Of a stretch of 64,000 nucleotides of DNA, positions 1 to 8,349 are shown piece after piece. The position numbers were made by a program, and so were the translations under genes. Numbering within the stretch: position 1 is the first letter of the stretch; each line of letters begins with the position of its first letter. The notes below the pieces were generated by a model. It saw only the letters and a program-made list of their open reading frames with translations. It was not told where the DNA came from and ran no database searches. The DNA is from Planctomycetota bacterium. Its GTDB lineage: Bacteria; Planctomycetota; B15-G4. The stretch covers positions 1 through 64,000 of the forward strand of contig JAJDEO010000066.1 in NCBI GenBank assembly GCA_029259745.1. Reading direction: 5' to 3'.

Positions 1-18
1 CGACGAGTTCCCGGTGAC

Positions 19-365
19 CGTCTCGTACCCGCAGGCGTCTGTTCGCACTCTTTGTTGGGACGGAGTGGGCCTCGGTCCCATGGTGCATGAGGGGGTCCGT
101 CCGGTCGGAGCTGCCATCGGTTGCGCGAGCTCGAGGCTCAGGGCTGCTATCGCAGTCTCCGGGCCGGGCGGGTTGGAGTCGGTCGTTGGGTCTTGTTGAG
201 TGAGCGAGTTAAGGGTGCGACGAGTTGTTCAGGCGGCGGCGAGCGGCTTGTAAACGCTGCCGGTTCGCCAGAGATAGGGCGATGTTCTCGAAAGTGAGCC
301 GGCGGCGGTTGGCGAGGAGTGCGCGCTGCGCGAACAGGACGTGGCTGAGGGTCGACATCGCCTGA
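19..365 (-). repeat. Dispersed repeat copy A with a possible transposase N-terminal scrap
   Basis: About 140 bp from position 19 match 27066-27205 by eye (GTCTCG.ACCCGCAGGCG, then GGGGTCCGTCCGG, then AGCTCGAGGCTCAG). A second block at 285-365 matches 27200-27262. On the minus strand the second block opens MSTLSHVLF and continues LLANRRRLTFENIAL. That resembles the N-terminal segment of rve-type integrases, which carry an ENLALRQQLAVL motif. Both copies look like decayed insertion-sequence ends, not genes. The transposase link is weak; the repeat itself is clear. Confidence 0.5.
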
Positions 366-395
366 TCGTCGCCCGGACGGACGTCTTGGCGGCGG

Positions 396-452
396 CGCCT
401 AGGTTACCGTTAACGTAAACCGATGGTGGGCAACACGTTCGAGTCAACGGTA
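396..452 (+). repeat. Short repeat, direct copy upstream of the first beta-helix gene
   Basis: The block GGTTACCGTT..CGTA followed by ATGGTGGGCAACACGTTCGA recurs in inverted orientation at about 2618-2660, and its second half recurs at 12211-12242. The 396 and 2618 copies therefore bracket the beta-helix gene as inverted repeats. The 366-634 stretch holds nothing else recognisable. Confidence 0.5.
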
Positions 453-634
453 GGCACAGGCTGTCGTCACGATCTTCGTCGTGCCGGTGCTCGCCTACCT
501 CGTGGAGGTGCGGCGGGCGGACATGACTGGTGGCTCGTCGGATCCGGAGTCTTGGTGCTCTTGGTGTAAGACGGAGGAACCGGCGTGACGGCATGAGCCG
601 GGTAAGGGAACGATCCTCACTGGGGTACACGTGG

Positions 635-2548
635 ATGACCGACACGATCCGAGCCGGCGCGCGCGTCGGCGCCGTCCTGACGATGTTCTGCGCGTCCCTC
701 GCGGCCGACGTCGTGTACGTCGACGCGGGCGCGCCCGGCGCCGCCACGGGTGAGAGCTGGGCCGACGCGTTCCCGTCCCTGCAGGACGGCCTCGCCGCGG
801 CCGTGGCGGGCGACGAGGTCTGGGTGGTGGCGGGCGTCTACCGTCCCGATGACGGCGCGGGCGTCACGCCCGGGGACATCACCGCGTCGTTTGAGGTCCC
901 GGCCGGCGTGTCGGTGTTCGGTGGGTTCGCGGGCATCGAGAGCTCGCTCACCCAGCGCGCACAGCTCTTCGACGCCACGGTCCTCACCGGCGACCTGCTC
1001 GGCGACGACGACGGCACGCTGGCGACGATCGGCGACAACGCCGAGCACGTCGTGCGCATCCCCGCCGGCGACGGCGCGCGGCTCGACGGCGTGACGGTTC
1101 GGGCCGGCGACGCCCCGGCGCCCGGCGGCGGCGGCGGCATCCTCGTCATCGACGGCGCGCCGCTGCTGCGGCAGGTCCGTGTCGTGGAGAACAAGGCGGC
1201 CGCCGAGGGGGCCGGGCTGTACGTGCTCGGCGGCGCAGCGCGCGTCGAGCGCTGTGCCTTCGCGTTCAACAGGTCGGGCGATCTCGCAAGAACCGGTTCG
1301 GGCGGGGCGGTCTTCGTCGTCGACGGCACACCGACGTTCACCGACTGCACGTTCGACGACAACCGCGCCGGCGGCGCGGATCTCGCGCGCGGCGGCGCGG
1401 TGTTCCTCGCCAACGGCGACACGACGTTCGTGCGCTGCGCGTTCACGAGGAACCTCGCGCAGCACGTCGACCAGATCTTCGGGACGTCCTACGGCGGCGC
1501 ACTCTGCGCGTACTCGGGGGCGGTCACGCTCGTCAACTGTCGCTTCGCCGACAACGCGGCCGTCGCGGTGGACAGTGCCCACGGCGGCGCGCTGCGCGTC
1601 ATCTTCGCATCGGCGTCGCTCGTGAACTGCGTCTGGAGCAGCAACGTGTCGCTCGGGACGCCCGGCTACGGCGGTGCGGTGAGCCTCAACCGCGGGACGG
1701 CGGAGATCGTCGGCTGCACTTTCTGGGCGAACCGCGCCGAGGCGAGCGGTCCGTTCGGCTTTGCCGTCGAGGTCGGCGGCGTGTTCGCCGAGACGGGCGC
1801 GGTCGTCGACCTGCGCAACTCGATCCTGTGGGGCAACACGGAAGCCGGTGCACGCGGCGAGGGCGCGCAGGTCTCGGCCGGCGTCTCGATCGACACGTCC
1901 TGCATCGAAGGCTGGACGGGCGGTCTCGGAGGCGTCGGGAACTTCGGTCTCGACCCGCTGTTCGTCGACCCGCTCGGCATCGATGGGACCGCCGGGACGC
2001 TCGACGACGACCTGACGCTCGGCGCGGGATCGCCGTGCATCGACGCCGGGAACGCCGCAGCGCTGCCGGCCGACGTCGCCGACCTCGACGCCGACACCGA
2101 CATCGCCGAGGACCTGCCGCTCGACGCCGGCGACGCCGCGCGGATCGCCGCGGGGGCCGTCGACATGGGCGCGTACGAGCGCTCGCCGTGGGTGACCGTC
2201 GGAGGCGGCACGCAGAACCTCGCGGAGGCCCCGCGCCTCTACGTGTCGGGTCCGTTGACGCCCGCGTCGACCGTCACGCTCGCGGTGGGCGGCGCACCGG
2301 CGAGCGCGGCGGCCTTCGTCGTCCTCGGCACGAGCGTCGTCGACGCGCCGTTCAAGGGCGGCCTGCTGGTGCCCGCGCCGACGGTCGTCGTCGAAGGCCT
2401 GACGACGAGCGCGCTCGGCACGCTGGCGGCGTCCGGCACATGGCCGGCCGGCGCGCCGTCGGGCTTCGACGTCGCGCTGCAGGTCTGGAGCAAGCCGACG
2501 GGGAGCGCGTGGGTCGGCAGCCACGGCGTCGTCGGAACGACGCCGTGA
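635..2548 (+). CDS. Secreted right-handed beta-helix protein
   Basis: A 637-residue predicted exported protein. The ORF is open upstream, but the ATG at 635 is chosen because it directly precedes a signal peptide (about residues 1-24, ending CASLAA before DVVYVD). The middle (about 90-430) is built of repeats such as GGGGILVIDGAP and GGAVFVVDGTPTFTDCTF, spaced as in parallel beta-helix / polymorphic outer-membrane repeat proteins; Asn and Cys recur at equivalent positions. The last about 119 residues form the C-terminal domain shared with other secreted proteins of this window (motif APFKGGLLVP). The role is probably cell-surface binding or polysaccharide interaction; no catalytic residues are evident. 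A short IS5 scrap follows the stop codon. Confidence 0.85.
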   Translation: MTDTIRAGARVGAVLTMFCASLAADVVYVDAGAPGAATGESWADAFPSLQDGLAAAVAGDEVWVVAGVYRPDDGAGVTPGDITASFEVPAGVSVFGGFAGIESSLTQRAQLFDATVLTGDLLGDDDGTLATIGDNAEHVVRIPAGDGARLDGVTVRAGDAPAPGGGGGILVIDGAPLLRQVRVVENKAAAEGAGLYVLGGAARVERCAFAFNRSGDLARTGSGGAVFVVDGTPTFTDCTFDDNRAGGADLARGGAVFLANGDTTFVRCAFTRNLAQHVDQIFGTSYGGALCAYSGAVTLVNCRFADNAAVAVDSAHGGALRVIFASASLVNCVWSSNVSLGTPGYGGAVSLNRGTAEIVGCTFWANRAEASGPFGFAVEVGGVFAETGAVVDLRNSILWGNTEAGARGEGAQVSAGVSIDTSCIEGWTGGLGGVGNFGLDPLFVDPLGIDGTAGTLDDDLTLGAGSPCIDAGNAAALPADVADLDADTDIAEDLPLDAGDAARIAAGAVDMGAYERSPWVTVGGGTQNLAEAPRLYVSGPLTPASTVTLAVGGAPASAAAFVVLGTSVVDAPFKGGLLVPAPTVVVEGLTTSALGTLAASGTWPAGAPSGFDVALQVWSKPTGSAWVGSHGVVGTTP

Positions 2549-2561
2549 GCGCGCGCGTCAG

Positions 2562-2660
2562 TGGGCGCCGCCGATGGAAGAACGCGTCGGGATACCATCG
2601 CGAACGAGTCGTCGAGAACTGTTGCCCACCATGGCTATACGCCAACGGCAACCGAGACTT
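2562..2660 (+). repeat. IS5-family transposase scrap plus inverted short repeat
   Basis: Bases 2562-2619 encode RRRWKNASGYHRERVVEN in one frame, matching RRRWTKASGYHRQGTVEN in the larger IS5 remnant at 5.8 kb. Immediately after, 2618-2660 is the reverse complement of the 396-437 repeat. From here to the next gene (about 450 bp) there are only short ORFs without recognisable content. Confidence 0.6.
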
Positions 2661-3114
2661 CGCGCCCCAGCATCGTTGGTGTACTAGACCTTGCTGATCG
2701 TGCCGTGTTCCGTCACGGCGAGGTGCACGTCGTAGACGTCGTACACGCGGCGCTCTGTGATCGAGCCGATGGCGTGACACGAGACGGGATTGCACTGTCG
2801 CGCTTTCATGCGCAAGTCGCTTCATGAGGCGAGACGTCCGTCGCGCCGTGACGACTCCACTTCTCGACAGGGATCCAGCCATGTTCTCGTTCGCCTCGCG
2901 TTCGCTCCTCGTAGCGGCTGTGCCTTTCGCAAAGCCCATCCAACGCAGCATGTTCCTGCCGGGGCGAGCGGAGCGCTGTTCTAGATCGGCCGCGAGGCAC
3001 GACGTCGCGTCGTCTCGGGCACCGATACCTCGCCTTTTGCGACTCATGGAGACGAGCTGCGTGCGGGTTCTGTCGTCCTCCCGGTTACTGCTCACTCCGA
3101 GGGAGCCCCGCGCC

Positions 3115-4068
3115 ATGCTCTCCCTGCCGACGGTCCGTCTCGTGCCCCTGCTGCTCGCAATCCTCGCGCTCACCGCCCATGCCCAGGCCGGCATTGGCTT
3201 GCCCGGTCGCGCGTGGAACGGCGACCAGAGCTCGAGCGCGATCACTTGGGACTACGACACCGGCAGCACCTGCACGATCCTCTGCAACGCAGCCGCCGAC
3301 GAGATCGGGCTCGACCCAGATGAGTCCGACGACCTCGTGCCGATTGGCGACGAGTGGTACTACTGCTACGAGAACATCCAAGTGCAGTGCGAGGACTCGT
3401 ACGGACACACGTGTTTCGGGCTCACGACCGTCTACGTGCTCGAAGTCCGGGAAGGGGGCTCGGGGTCGACGGAGAACCTGCTCGGCAACGACATTCGCCG
3501 GGCCTTCGAAGGCCTGTGGGACGACGAGACGGAGCGTGTCCTTTGGCGCAACACGACACCCGATATTTTCGTCGCTGTGACCGCGTCGGCCGCGACCGAT
3601 TCGACCTCGGGCGCGCAGAAGTGGGTGCAAGACGTACAGCTCACCCACGGCGCTACCTCACTGGCGATGCAAGCCGCGTTCACCAGCGGCTGCAACCTGT
3701 CCTTCATCCCGCGCTCGGTCGCCGACGCGTTGGGCGCCGAGCCGCTCGGCACCGTGAATCTGCTGTCTTACGACCTCGAGTCGCTGTTGTCGATGACGCG
3801 CGGCCTTCAGAACGTGAGCGGCCAGTTCCTCTTCGACGTCGTGCTGATCGACGGCATCGACCTGGGCGTCGGCCCCGCCGTCGATGGCCCCGTGCTGATG
3901 TTCGTGTCCGAGGATGCCAACAGCGACTTCGGCGTACTCGGTACCGACATCGTCGATAGCTCCGGCCCCGGCGGCTTCCTCTTCTACGAGAGCGAAGACG
4001 TGCCTCACAACCTGTTCTTCCATGTCGGGCCGCATGGCACCGGCACCACGACGACGCGCGGTCTCTGA
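3115..4068 (+). CDS. Secreted bilobed aspartic-protease-like protein, copy 1
   Basis: A 317-residue protein with a signal peptide (LLLAILALTAHAQA, residues 10-25). The upstream ORF extension is ignored because this ATG sits right before the signal. Lobe 1 has YDTGS (catalytic-type Asp48) and a later LLGNDI at about 122-127, the two hallmarks of a pepsin/retropepsin lobe. Lobe 2 repeats the layout with FTSGCNLSF (189-197) and GVLGTDI (273-279), but Thr190 sits where the second catalytic Asp should be. Four Cys follow the first motif. The next gene is a paralog with the same arrangement. It may be an inactive protease-like protein, or it may act through one Asp per chain in a dimer; function is inferred only from motifs. 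Confidence 0.75.
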   Translation: MLSLPTVRLVPLLLAILALTAHAQAGIGLPGRAWNGDQSSSAITWDYDTGSTCTILCNAAADEIGLDPDESDDLVPIGDEWYYCYENIQVQCEDSYGHTCFGLTTVYVLEVREGGSGSTENLLGNDIRRAFEGLWDDETERVLWRNTTPDIFVAVTASAATDSTSGAQKWVQDVQLTHGATSLAMQAAFTSGCNLSFIPRSVADALGAEPLGTVNLLSYDLESLLSMTRGLQNVSGQFLFDVVLIDGIDLGVGPAVDGPVLMFVSEDANSDFGVLGTDIVDSSGPGGFLFYESEDVPHNLFFHVGPHGTGTTTTRGL

Positions 4069-4079
4069 GGAGAAGCTCC

Positions 4080-5027
4080 ATGTCCCCTACTACGAACAGT
4101 CTCAAAGCTGTGCTGTTGATCCTGACCTTTACTTGCGCGACACCGACCGCTGAGGCCGGCGTCCCCCTGCCCGGCAAGGCGATCGCCAACGGCGGATCCA
4201 CGCCGGTAACCTGGAACTACGACACCGGCGCCGATGTCTCCACCGCCAGTCACGCGACGGCGGCAGCGATCGGCCTCGACCCGAGCAACGCCGACGGTTC
4301 GTGGTCCTCGTCGTCCGGCTATGAGTTCTGGTGCTACGAGAACGTCTGGATCTCGTGCAAGGACAGCGACGGTGACTCGTGTCTCGGCATCACGACCGTC
4401 TACGTCTCGAAGTCCGACGACGTGTGGGCCCTTAACGACAACCTCGGCAAGGAGATCCGCCAGAAGTTCCGCGGTCAGTTCGACGAGGTGACGCGGAAGG
4501 TCAACTGGCAGACGCAGTATCCCGACCCGTTGATGTTCGTGTCGGCCTGGTCCGAGCTCGACAGCCAGTCGAACGCAACGAAGTTCGTGCAAGATGTCGT
4601 CCTCGGCCATGCGGGCGGCACCGCCACGGCGCCGATGGCCTACGCAAGCGGCGCGGAGTATTCGTTCGTCCGATGCTCGGTGGCCGATGCCTTGGGCGCA
4701 CGCACGATCGCGACCATCAACCTCGTCAACCTGTCCCCGAGCACCTACACCTCGCTCATCGACGGTTGGCAGGTCGTGAGCGGGCAGGTGTTCTTCGACG
4801 TCGTGCAGATCGATACGCTCGACCTCGGCGTGGGGCCGGTCCAGCATGACGTGATCCTGCTCGTCTCAGAGGACGCCAACAGCGACTTCGGCGTGATCGG
4901 CAACGACCTGCTGACGGGAGGCGGTCCCGGCGGCTTCCACTGGTTCGAGACAGACGCCATGCTTGAGAGCATCCTGTTCCTGAGGGGTCCGGTGCCCGTC
5001 ACTCCGCCCGCCGCTGCTGGCCAATGA
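4080..5027 (+). CDS. Secreted bilobed aspartic-protease-like protein, copy 2
   Basis: A 315-residue paralog of the preceding gene, starting 12 bp after its stop behind GAGGAGAAG. The signal peptide is about residues 1-26. Lobe 1 carries YDTGA (Asp48) and NLGKEI. Lobe 2 carries YASGAEYSF (188-196), again without the second Asp, and GVIGNDLL. Long stretches are identical or similar between the copies (LITTVYV-type strands, VSEDANSDFGV, PGGF). The pair is probably one transcription unit and arose by tandem duplication. The start is secure, being the only ATG next to the ribosome-binding site. Confidence 0.75.
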   Translation: MSPTTNSLKAVLLILTFTCATPTAEAGVPLPGKAIANGGSTPVTWNYDTGADVSTASHATAAAIGLDPSNADGSWSSSSGYEFWCYENVWISCKDSDGDSCLGITTVYVSKSDDVWALNDNLGKEIRQKFRGQFDEVTRKVNWQTQYPDPLMFVSAWSELDSQSNATKFVQDVVLGHAGGTATAPMAYASGAEYSFVRCSVADALGARTIATINLVNLSPSTYTSLIDGWQVVSGQVFFDVVQIDTLDLGVGPVQHDVILLVSEDANSDFGVIGNDLLTGGGPGGFHWFETDAMLESILFLRGPVPVTPPAAAGQ

Positions 5028-5062
5028 GCGCTTGAGCCGTTCGGAGGCGAGCGTCGGAGGGG

Positions 5063-6058
5063 CGTTGGTGCACAAATGCCACGAAGGGTCGTTCCTACCG
5101 ACAAGTCCGCCCGGGCGGCAAACCAGATCGTGGAGGACACTGGGTCGATGAACTCCCGAGTGCACCCGACCTTCAAGGCTCGGCACCGCGTGACGAACTG
5201 GCCGGAGTACGACCGCGCGCTCGTCCTGCGTGGCGATGTCACCGTCTGGCTGTAGAGCGAAGCGATCGGTGCGTGGCGTGCTCGGCCGACCGGCAAACGC
5301 TGCGCGCAGCCCACGCTCTCCGACCTTGCGATCGAGACGGCCTTGACGCTGCTCCTTGTGGTCCATCTTCCGCTGCGCCAGACCGAGGGCTTCGTGCGCT
5401 TCTCTTCGCCCTTATGGAGGTCGAGCTGGACGTGCCCGATCACACGACGCTCTCTCGGTCGTCGGTGAGGGCGAGTGAGCCGCGGCAAAACACGGGGGCT
5501 CAGGTCGGCGTGGTTGGAAGAAGCTGCACCTCGGTGTCTCTGCGAACGGCGAGATCTTGCCCAGGTCCTGACCGACAGTGTCGGCGACGCCGCGAGCAAC
5601 GGTCTCGACCGGATCGATCGTGTCGATGGGGACGTGGGATCGATCACGGCGGACGCTGCGTACGACACCGTGGCTGTGTACGACGCTGACAGCCGTCGCG
5701 GAGCAAGAGTCGTCATCCCGCCCTCGAGGACGGCATCCGTGTCACGGCGCAAAGCCAAGGGCGCGTGCGCGCGACCGCACGATCCGGCGTGTCGAGAAGC
5801 TTGGACGTCGACGATGGACGAAGGCGTCGGGCTACCACCGCCAGGGCACGGTCGAGAACGCGTTCTTCCGCTACAAGCTGGTCATCGGTGACCGGCTGCG
5901 CGCTCGGACGTCAGAGGCACAGGCGGTGGAGGCGAGGCTCGGGTGCGAGTTCCTGAACCGGATGGCGGCGCTTGGTCGACCGACCTCGGTGGCGATCAAG
6001 TCGTGACCAACATCGCGATGGTGGGGCTTTCACCCCATTTCGATTCGAGCACCAACCC
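5063..6058 (+). pseudogene. Decayed IS5-family insertion sequence
   Basis: Transposase pieces of an IS5-family DDE transposase appear in order but in different frames: RVTNWPEYDRALVLRGDVTVWL then a stop (5185-5255), then ETALTLLLV..LPLRQTEGF, then ITADAAYDTVAVYDA (5643-5690), RGARVVIPPSRTA, and finally GRRRWTKASGYHRQGTVENAFFRYK (5806-5880) to a stop at 6006. Degenerate inverted ends are visible: GTTGGTGCACAAAT near 5067 and, inverted, GTTGGTGCTCGAAT near 6056. Several frameshifts and stops make it inactive. Confidence 0.85.
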
Positions 6059-6105
6059 CATACTCCGTCGAGGAAGCGTCGTGTGATCGGGCACTTCGTC
6101 ACGCT

Positions 6106-6438
6106 CTAGCGGATCGCATCAACGTCGTAGGTGCGTGCGGTCTTGAGGCGAATGAGCGGAAGACCTGCGCGCGCGCACGCATGGTTGATGAACGGATCAC
6201 GCTTCCGTCGCGCCGACAACAGATGCGTCTTATCGTCGAGCTCGACGACGGCCGCGACGTAGCTCGATCCCTTGGAGGCAAGCGCGACGTCGAAGCTCTT
6301 CTGCGCAACGCGTCGTCCCCAACGTTTTCGGCCCTTCGCGGGCACGGTGAGCCAATCCTCAGGCGGCCCGATTCGTTCCTCAGGCCCCGATCCACGGGGG
6401 TGGCTGGCCGCATCTCGGACGGCCTCGTACAGTGAGGG
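6106..6438 (-). pseudogene. DUF2726-domain remnant
   Basis: On the minus strand a continuous frame reads LTVPAKGRKRWGRRV, then VAAVVELDDKTHL, then RKRDPFINHACARAGLPLIR and ARTYDVDAIR before the stop. This is the core of DUF2726, a small restriction-endonuclease-like domain (pattern VIELDD.SH, then RD.....AGLPL.R, then YDV). The N-terminus is missing: the same frame runs antisense into the next gene, and no upstream helix region or start is present. It is best read as a 3-prime gene fragment, left beside the IS5 remnant. Confidence 0.65.
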
Positions 6439-6463
6439 GCAGGACACGGTACCGGGAGACCTT

Positions 6464-7912
6464 ATGTTGAACCTGACGTCGGGCCGCGCTGCGGCGGCAC
6501 TCGTGACCATCGGTCTGATCGCTGTTCCTGTCGCGGCCCAGGAGACAATACGCGTCCCCCAGGACTTCGGCACCATCCAGGCGGCGGTCGACGCTGCGGT
6601 GGACGGCGACACGATCCAGATCTCGAAGGGCGAGTATCCGGAGTACGTGGTGATCTCGGGGTTCACCGATCTCACCGTGATCGGGAAGGGCAAGCCGGTG
6701 CTGCTCGGCCTCGACGTCGCGGACGGGGAAGAGAATCCCGCGGGAGGACTATTCCTCTTCGACTGCAGCAACGTCCTGGTGAAAGGTCTTGTCGCACGCG
6801 ACACGGTCGACGCCAACGGCTTCACCGTGAGCAGCTGCTCGGATGTGACGCTCCAGTTGTGCCGGGTGGAACAGCCCGTGAGCGACGACGCGATCGGAAT
6901 CTTCTCTTCCACCGACGTGATCCTCGATCGCTGCCGCGTGGAAGGCACGCCGGGCATCCCCGGCGGAGAACCCATCGGCGGCATCAACATCTCCAGCTCC
7001 ACCGGCGTGTCCGTGCTCAAGGCGAAGATCGAGGACGTAAGCGACGGCGGCATCCACGTCGCCAGCTCGGGCGACGTGCTCATCCAGAAGTGCAGGCTGC
7101 AGCGCATCGGGGACGACGGCATCCACGGCTCCAGCGGAGGCACGGGCGGTCTCATCACCGTGGACCGCTGCAACCTGAAGGACATCGGCAACGACGGCAT
7201 CGAGACATCCGGGAGCATGACCGACCTGCACGTGATCAAGACGCGCATCCAGCTCACCGGCGACGACGGCGTGAACGCGAGCGGACGCGCCGCGACCCTG
7301 GAGAAGGTCTCGGTGACCGGCGCTGCGGGAGCCGCCTTCAAGTTCTTGCCCATCGCCGGGCCGATTGATGGTGTCGGGATCGACGGCCCGATCCTGGTCA
7401 CGAACTGCCGCGCGGCGAAGGTGGGCGACGACGGCCTGAACGTCGACGCGAACGGCGCGGTGATCGAGAACCTGAGACTGAAGCAGGTCGCGGAGGACGG
7501 CGTCCGCGTGACCGACTGCGTTGGCGTGTCGATCACGAAGGTGCGCATGTCCAAGGTCGATGGCAAGGGCATGCGGATCTTCGGCGTGGGGGACTCCGAC
7601 TTCATCGACTTCCGGATGGCCAAGCCCGACGACGGCGTGTTCGTCGACTTCGCCAGCAGCGGGAACCTCTTCCAGGACTGGAAGATCACGGCGCCGGACG
7701 GTGACGGCTTCGACCTCGACGGGCCGAGCAACACCTTCGTCGACAACACCGTGAACAAGGCCGGCGGCTACGGCTTCAGCGTGATCACCGGGGGCAACAC
7801 GTTCACCGGGAACAAGGCCAAGAGCAGTGGCCTCGCAGACCTGCAGGACACGGCCGGCAAGGGCGCGAACACCTACAGCGGCAACGACTTCGGCACGACC
7901 GACGGCCCGTAG
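6464..7912 (+). CDS. Secreted beta-helix (NosD/pectate-lyase-like) protein
   Basis: A 482-residue protein starting at the ATG behind GGGAGACCTT. The signal peptide ends VPVAAQ before ETIRVPQDFGTIQAAVDAA, the standard opening of right-handed parallel beta-helix proteins. The body is a run of about 22-residue coils with the recurring pattern DDGI/DDGV (for example IGDDGIHGSS, TGDDGVNASG, VGDDGLNVDA), which resembles NosD/CASH carbohydrate-binding or hydrolase repeats. It ends TYSGNDFGTTDGP, without the C-terminal domain seen in other secreted proteins here. The stop codon is 1 bp from a large palindromic repeat. Exact substrate unknown. Confidence 0.85.
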   Translation: MLNLTSGRAAAALVTIGLIAVPVAAQETIRVPQDFGTIQAAVDAAVDGDTIQISKGEYPEYVVISGFTDLTVIGKGKPVLLGLDVADGEENPAGGLFLFDCSNVLVKGLVARDTVDANGFTVSSCSDVTLQLCRVEQPVSDDAIGIFSSTDVILDRCRVEGTPGIPGGEPIGGINISSSTGVSVLKAKIEDVSDGGIHVASSGDVLIQKCRLQRIGDDGIHGSSGGTGGLITVDRCNLKDIGNDGIETSGSMTDLHVIKTRIQLTGDDGVNASGRAATLEKVSVTGAAGAAFKFLPIAGPIDGVGIDGPILVTNCRAAKVGDDGLNVDANGAVIENLRLKQVAEDGVRVTDCVGVSITKVRMSKVDGKGMRIFGVGDSDFIDFRMAKPDDGVFVDFASSGNLFQDWKITAPDGDGFDLDGPSNTFVDNTVNKAGGYGFSVITGGNTFTGNKAKSSGLADLQDTAGKGANTYSGNDFGTTDGP

Positions 7913-7913
7913 T

Positions 7914-8071
7914 AGCCGTTGAAGAACTGCTCCGAGTGCGACGTGCGTCACCGAGTGTGCCTGTGCGCGTGTGGGAACGCAGGCGAATCGGTGAATTCGT
8001 CGAGGCTCCCGCGCTCGCACAGGCGCGCTCGTGTGCGTGCGGTGCGCCGGATGAGTTTTTCAACGGCTGCT
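7914..8071 (+). repeat. Large palindromic repeat, family 1, copy a
   Basis: A 158 bp imperfect palindrome. The left arm begins GCCGTTGAAGAACTGCTCCG and the right arm, read inverted, GCAGCCGTTGAAAAACTCATCC. The two arms keep matching blocks (CGAG.G.GCCTGTGCG.G.G.GGGA) down to a core GAATCGGTGAATTC. It starts 1 bp after the stop of the beta-helix gene. Confidence 0.85.
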
Positions 8072-8072
8072 C

Positions 8073-8233
8073 GTGGTGTGATTCAAAAGTTCGCGTCATT
8101 TGTTTCGCGCCCTCCTCGCCGCTGGCTGTGTTGCATCTCCTCGACGAAGCCCGCCAATGCGCCTGCGTCGACGCGCCTTGCCAGCGACGACGATCACACA
8201 AGACTAATTTCGCGAACTTTTGCATCACACCAC
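8073..8233 (+). repeat. Large palindromic repeat, family 2, complete copy
   Basis: A 161 bp imperfect palindrome placed directly after the family 1 copy. The ends are GTGGTGTGATTCAAAAGTTC and its inverted near copy GTGGTGTGATGCAAAAGTTC. Inner blocks such as CGCTGGC also pair. The arms are unrelated to family 1, but the core (CTCGACGAAGCCCGCCAATG, then CGCCTGCG) is a variant of the family 1 core. Confidence 0.85.
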
Positions 8234-8349
8234 GAGCAGCACGGCTCAGCGGGTGCCGCCGCGGACGGAATGAACCGGTTGGCCGGCGGCCTGAACGCAA
8301 AGGCGGGCGGGCTCTCCCGCCACTCGCGCTCGAAACCTACAGTGACGCC

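Noticed and set aside
617..2524. A 635-codon minus-strand frame over the first beta-helix gene
   Set aside because: Arg/Ala/Asp-rich shadow of a high-GC repeat gene; no start signal or domain.
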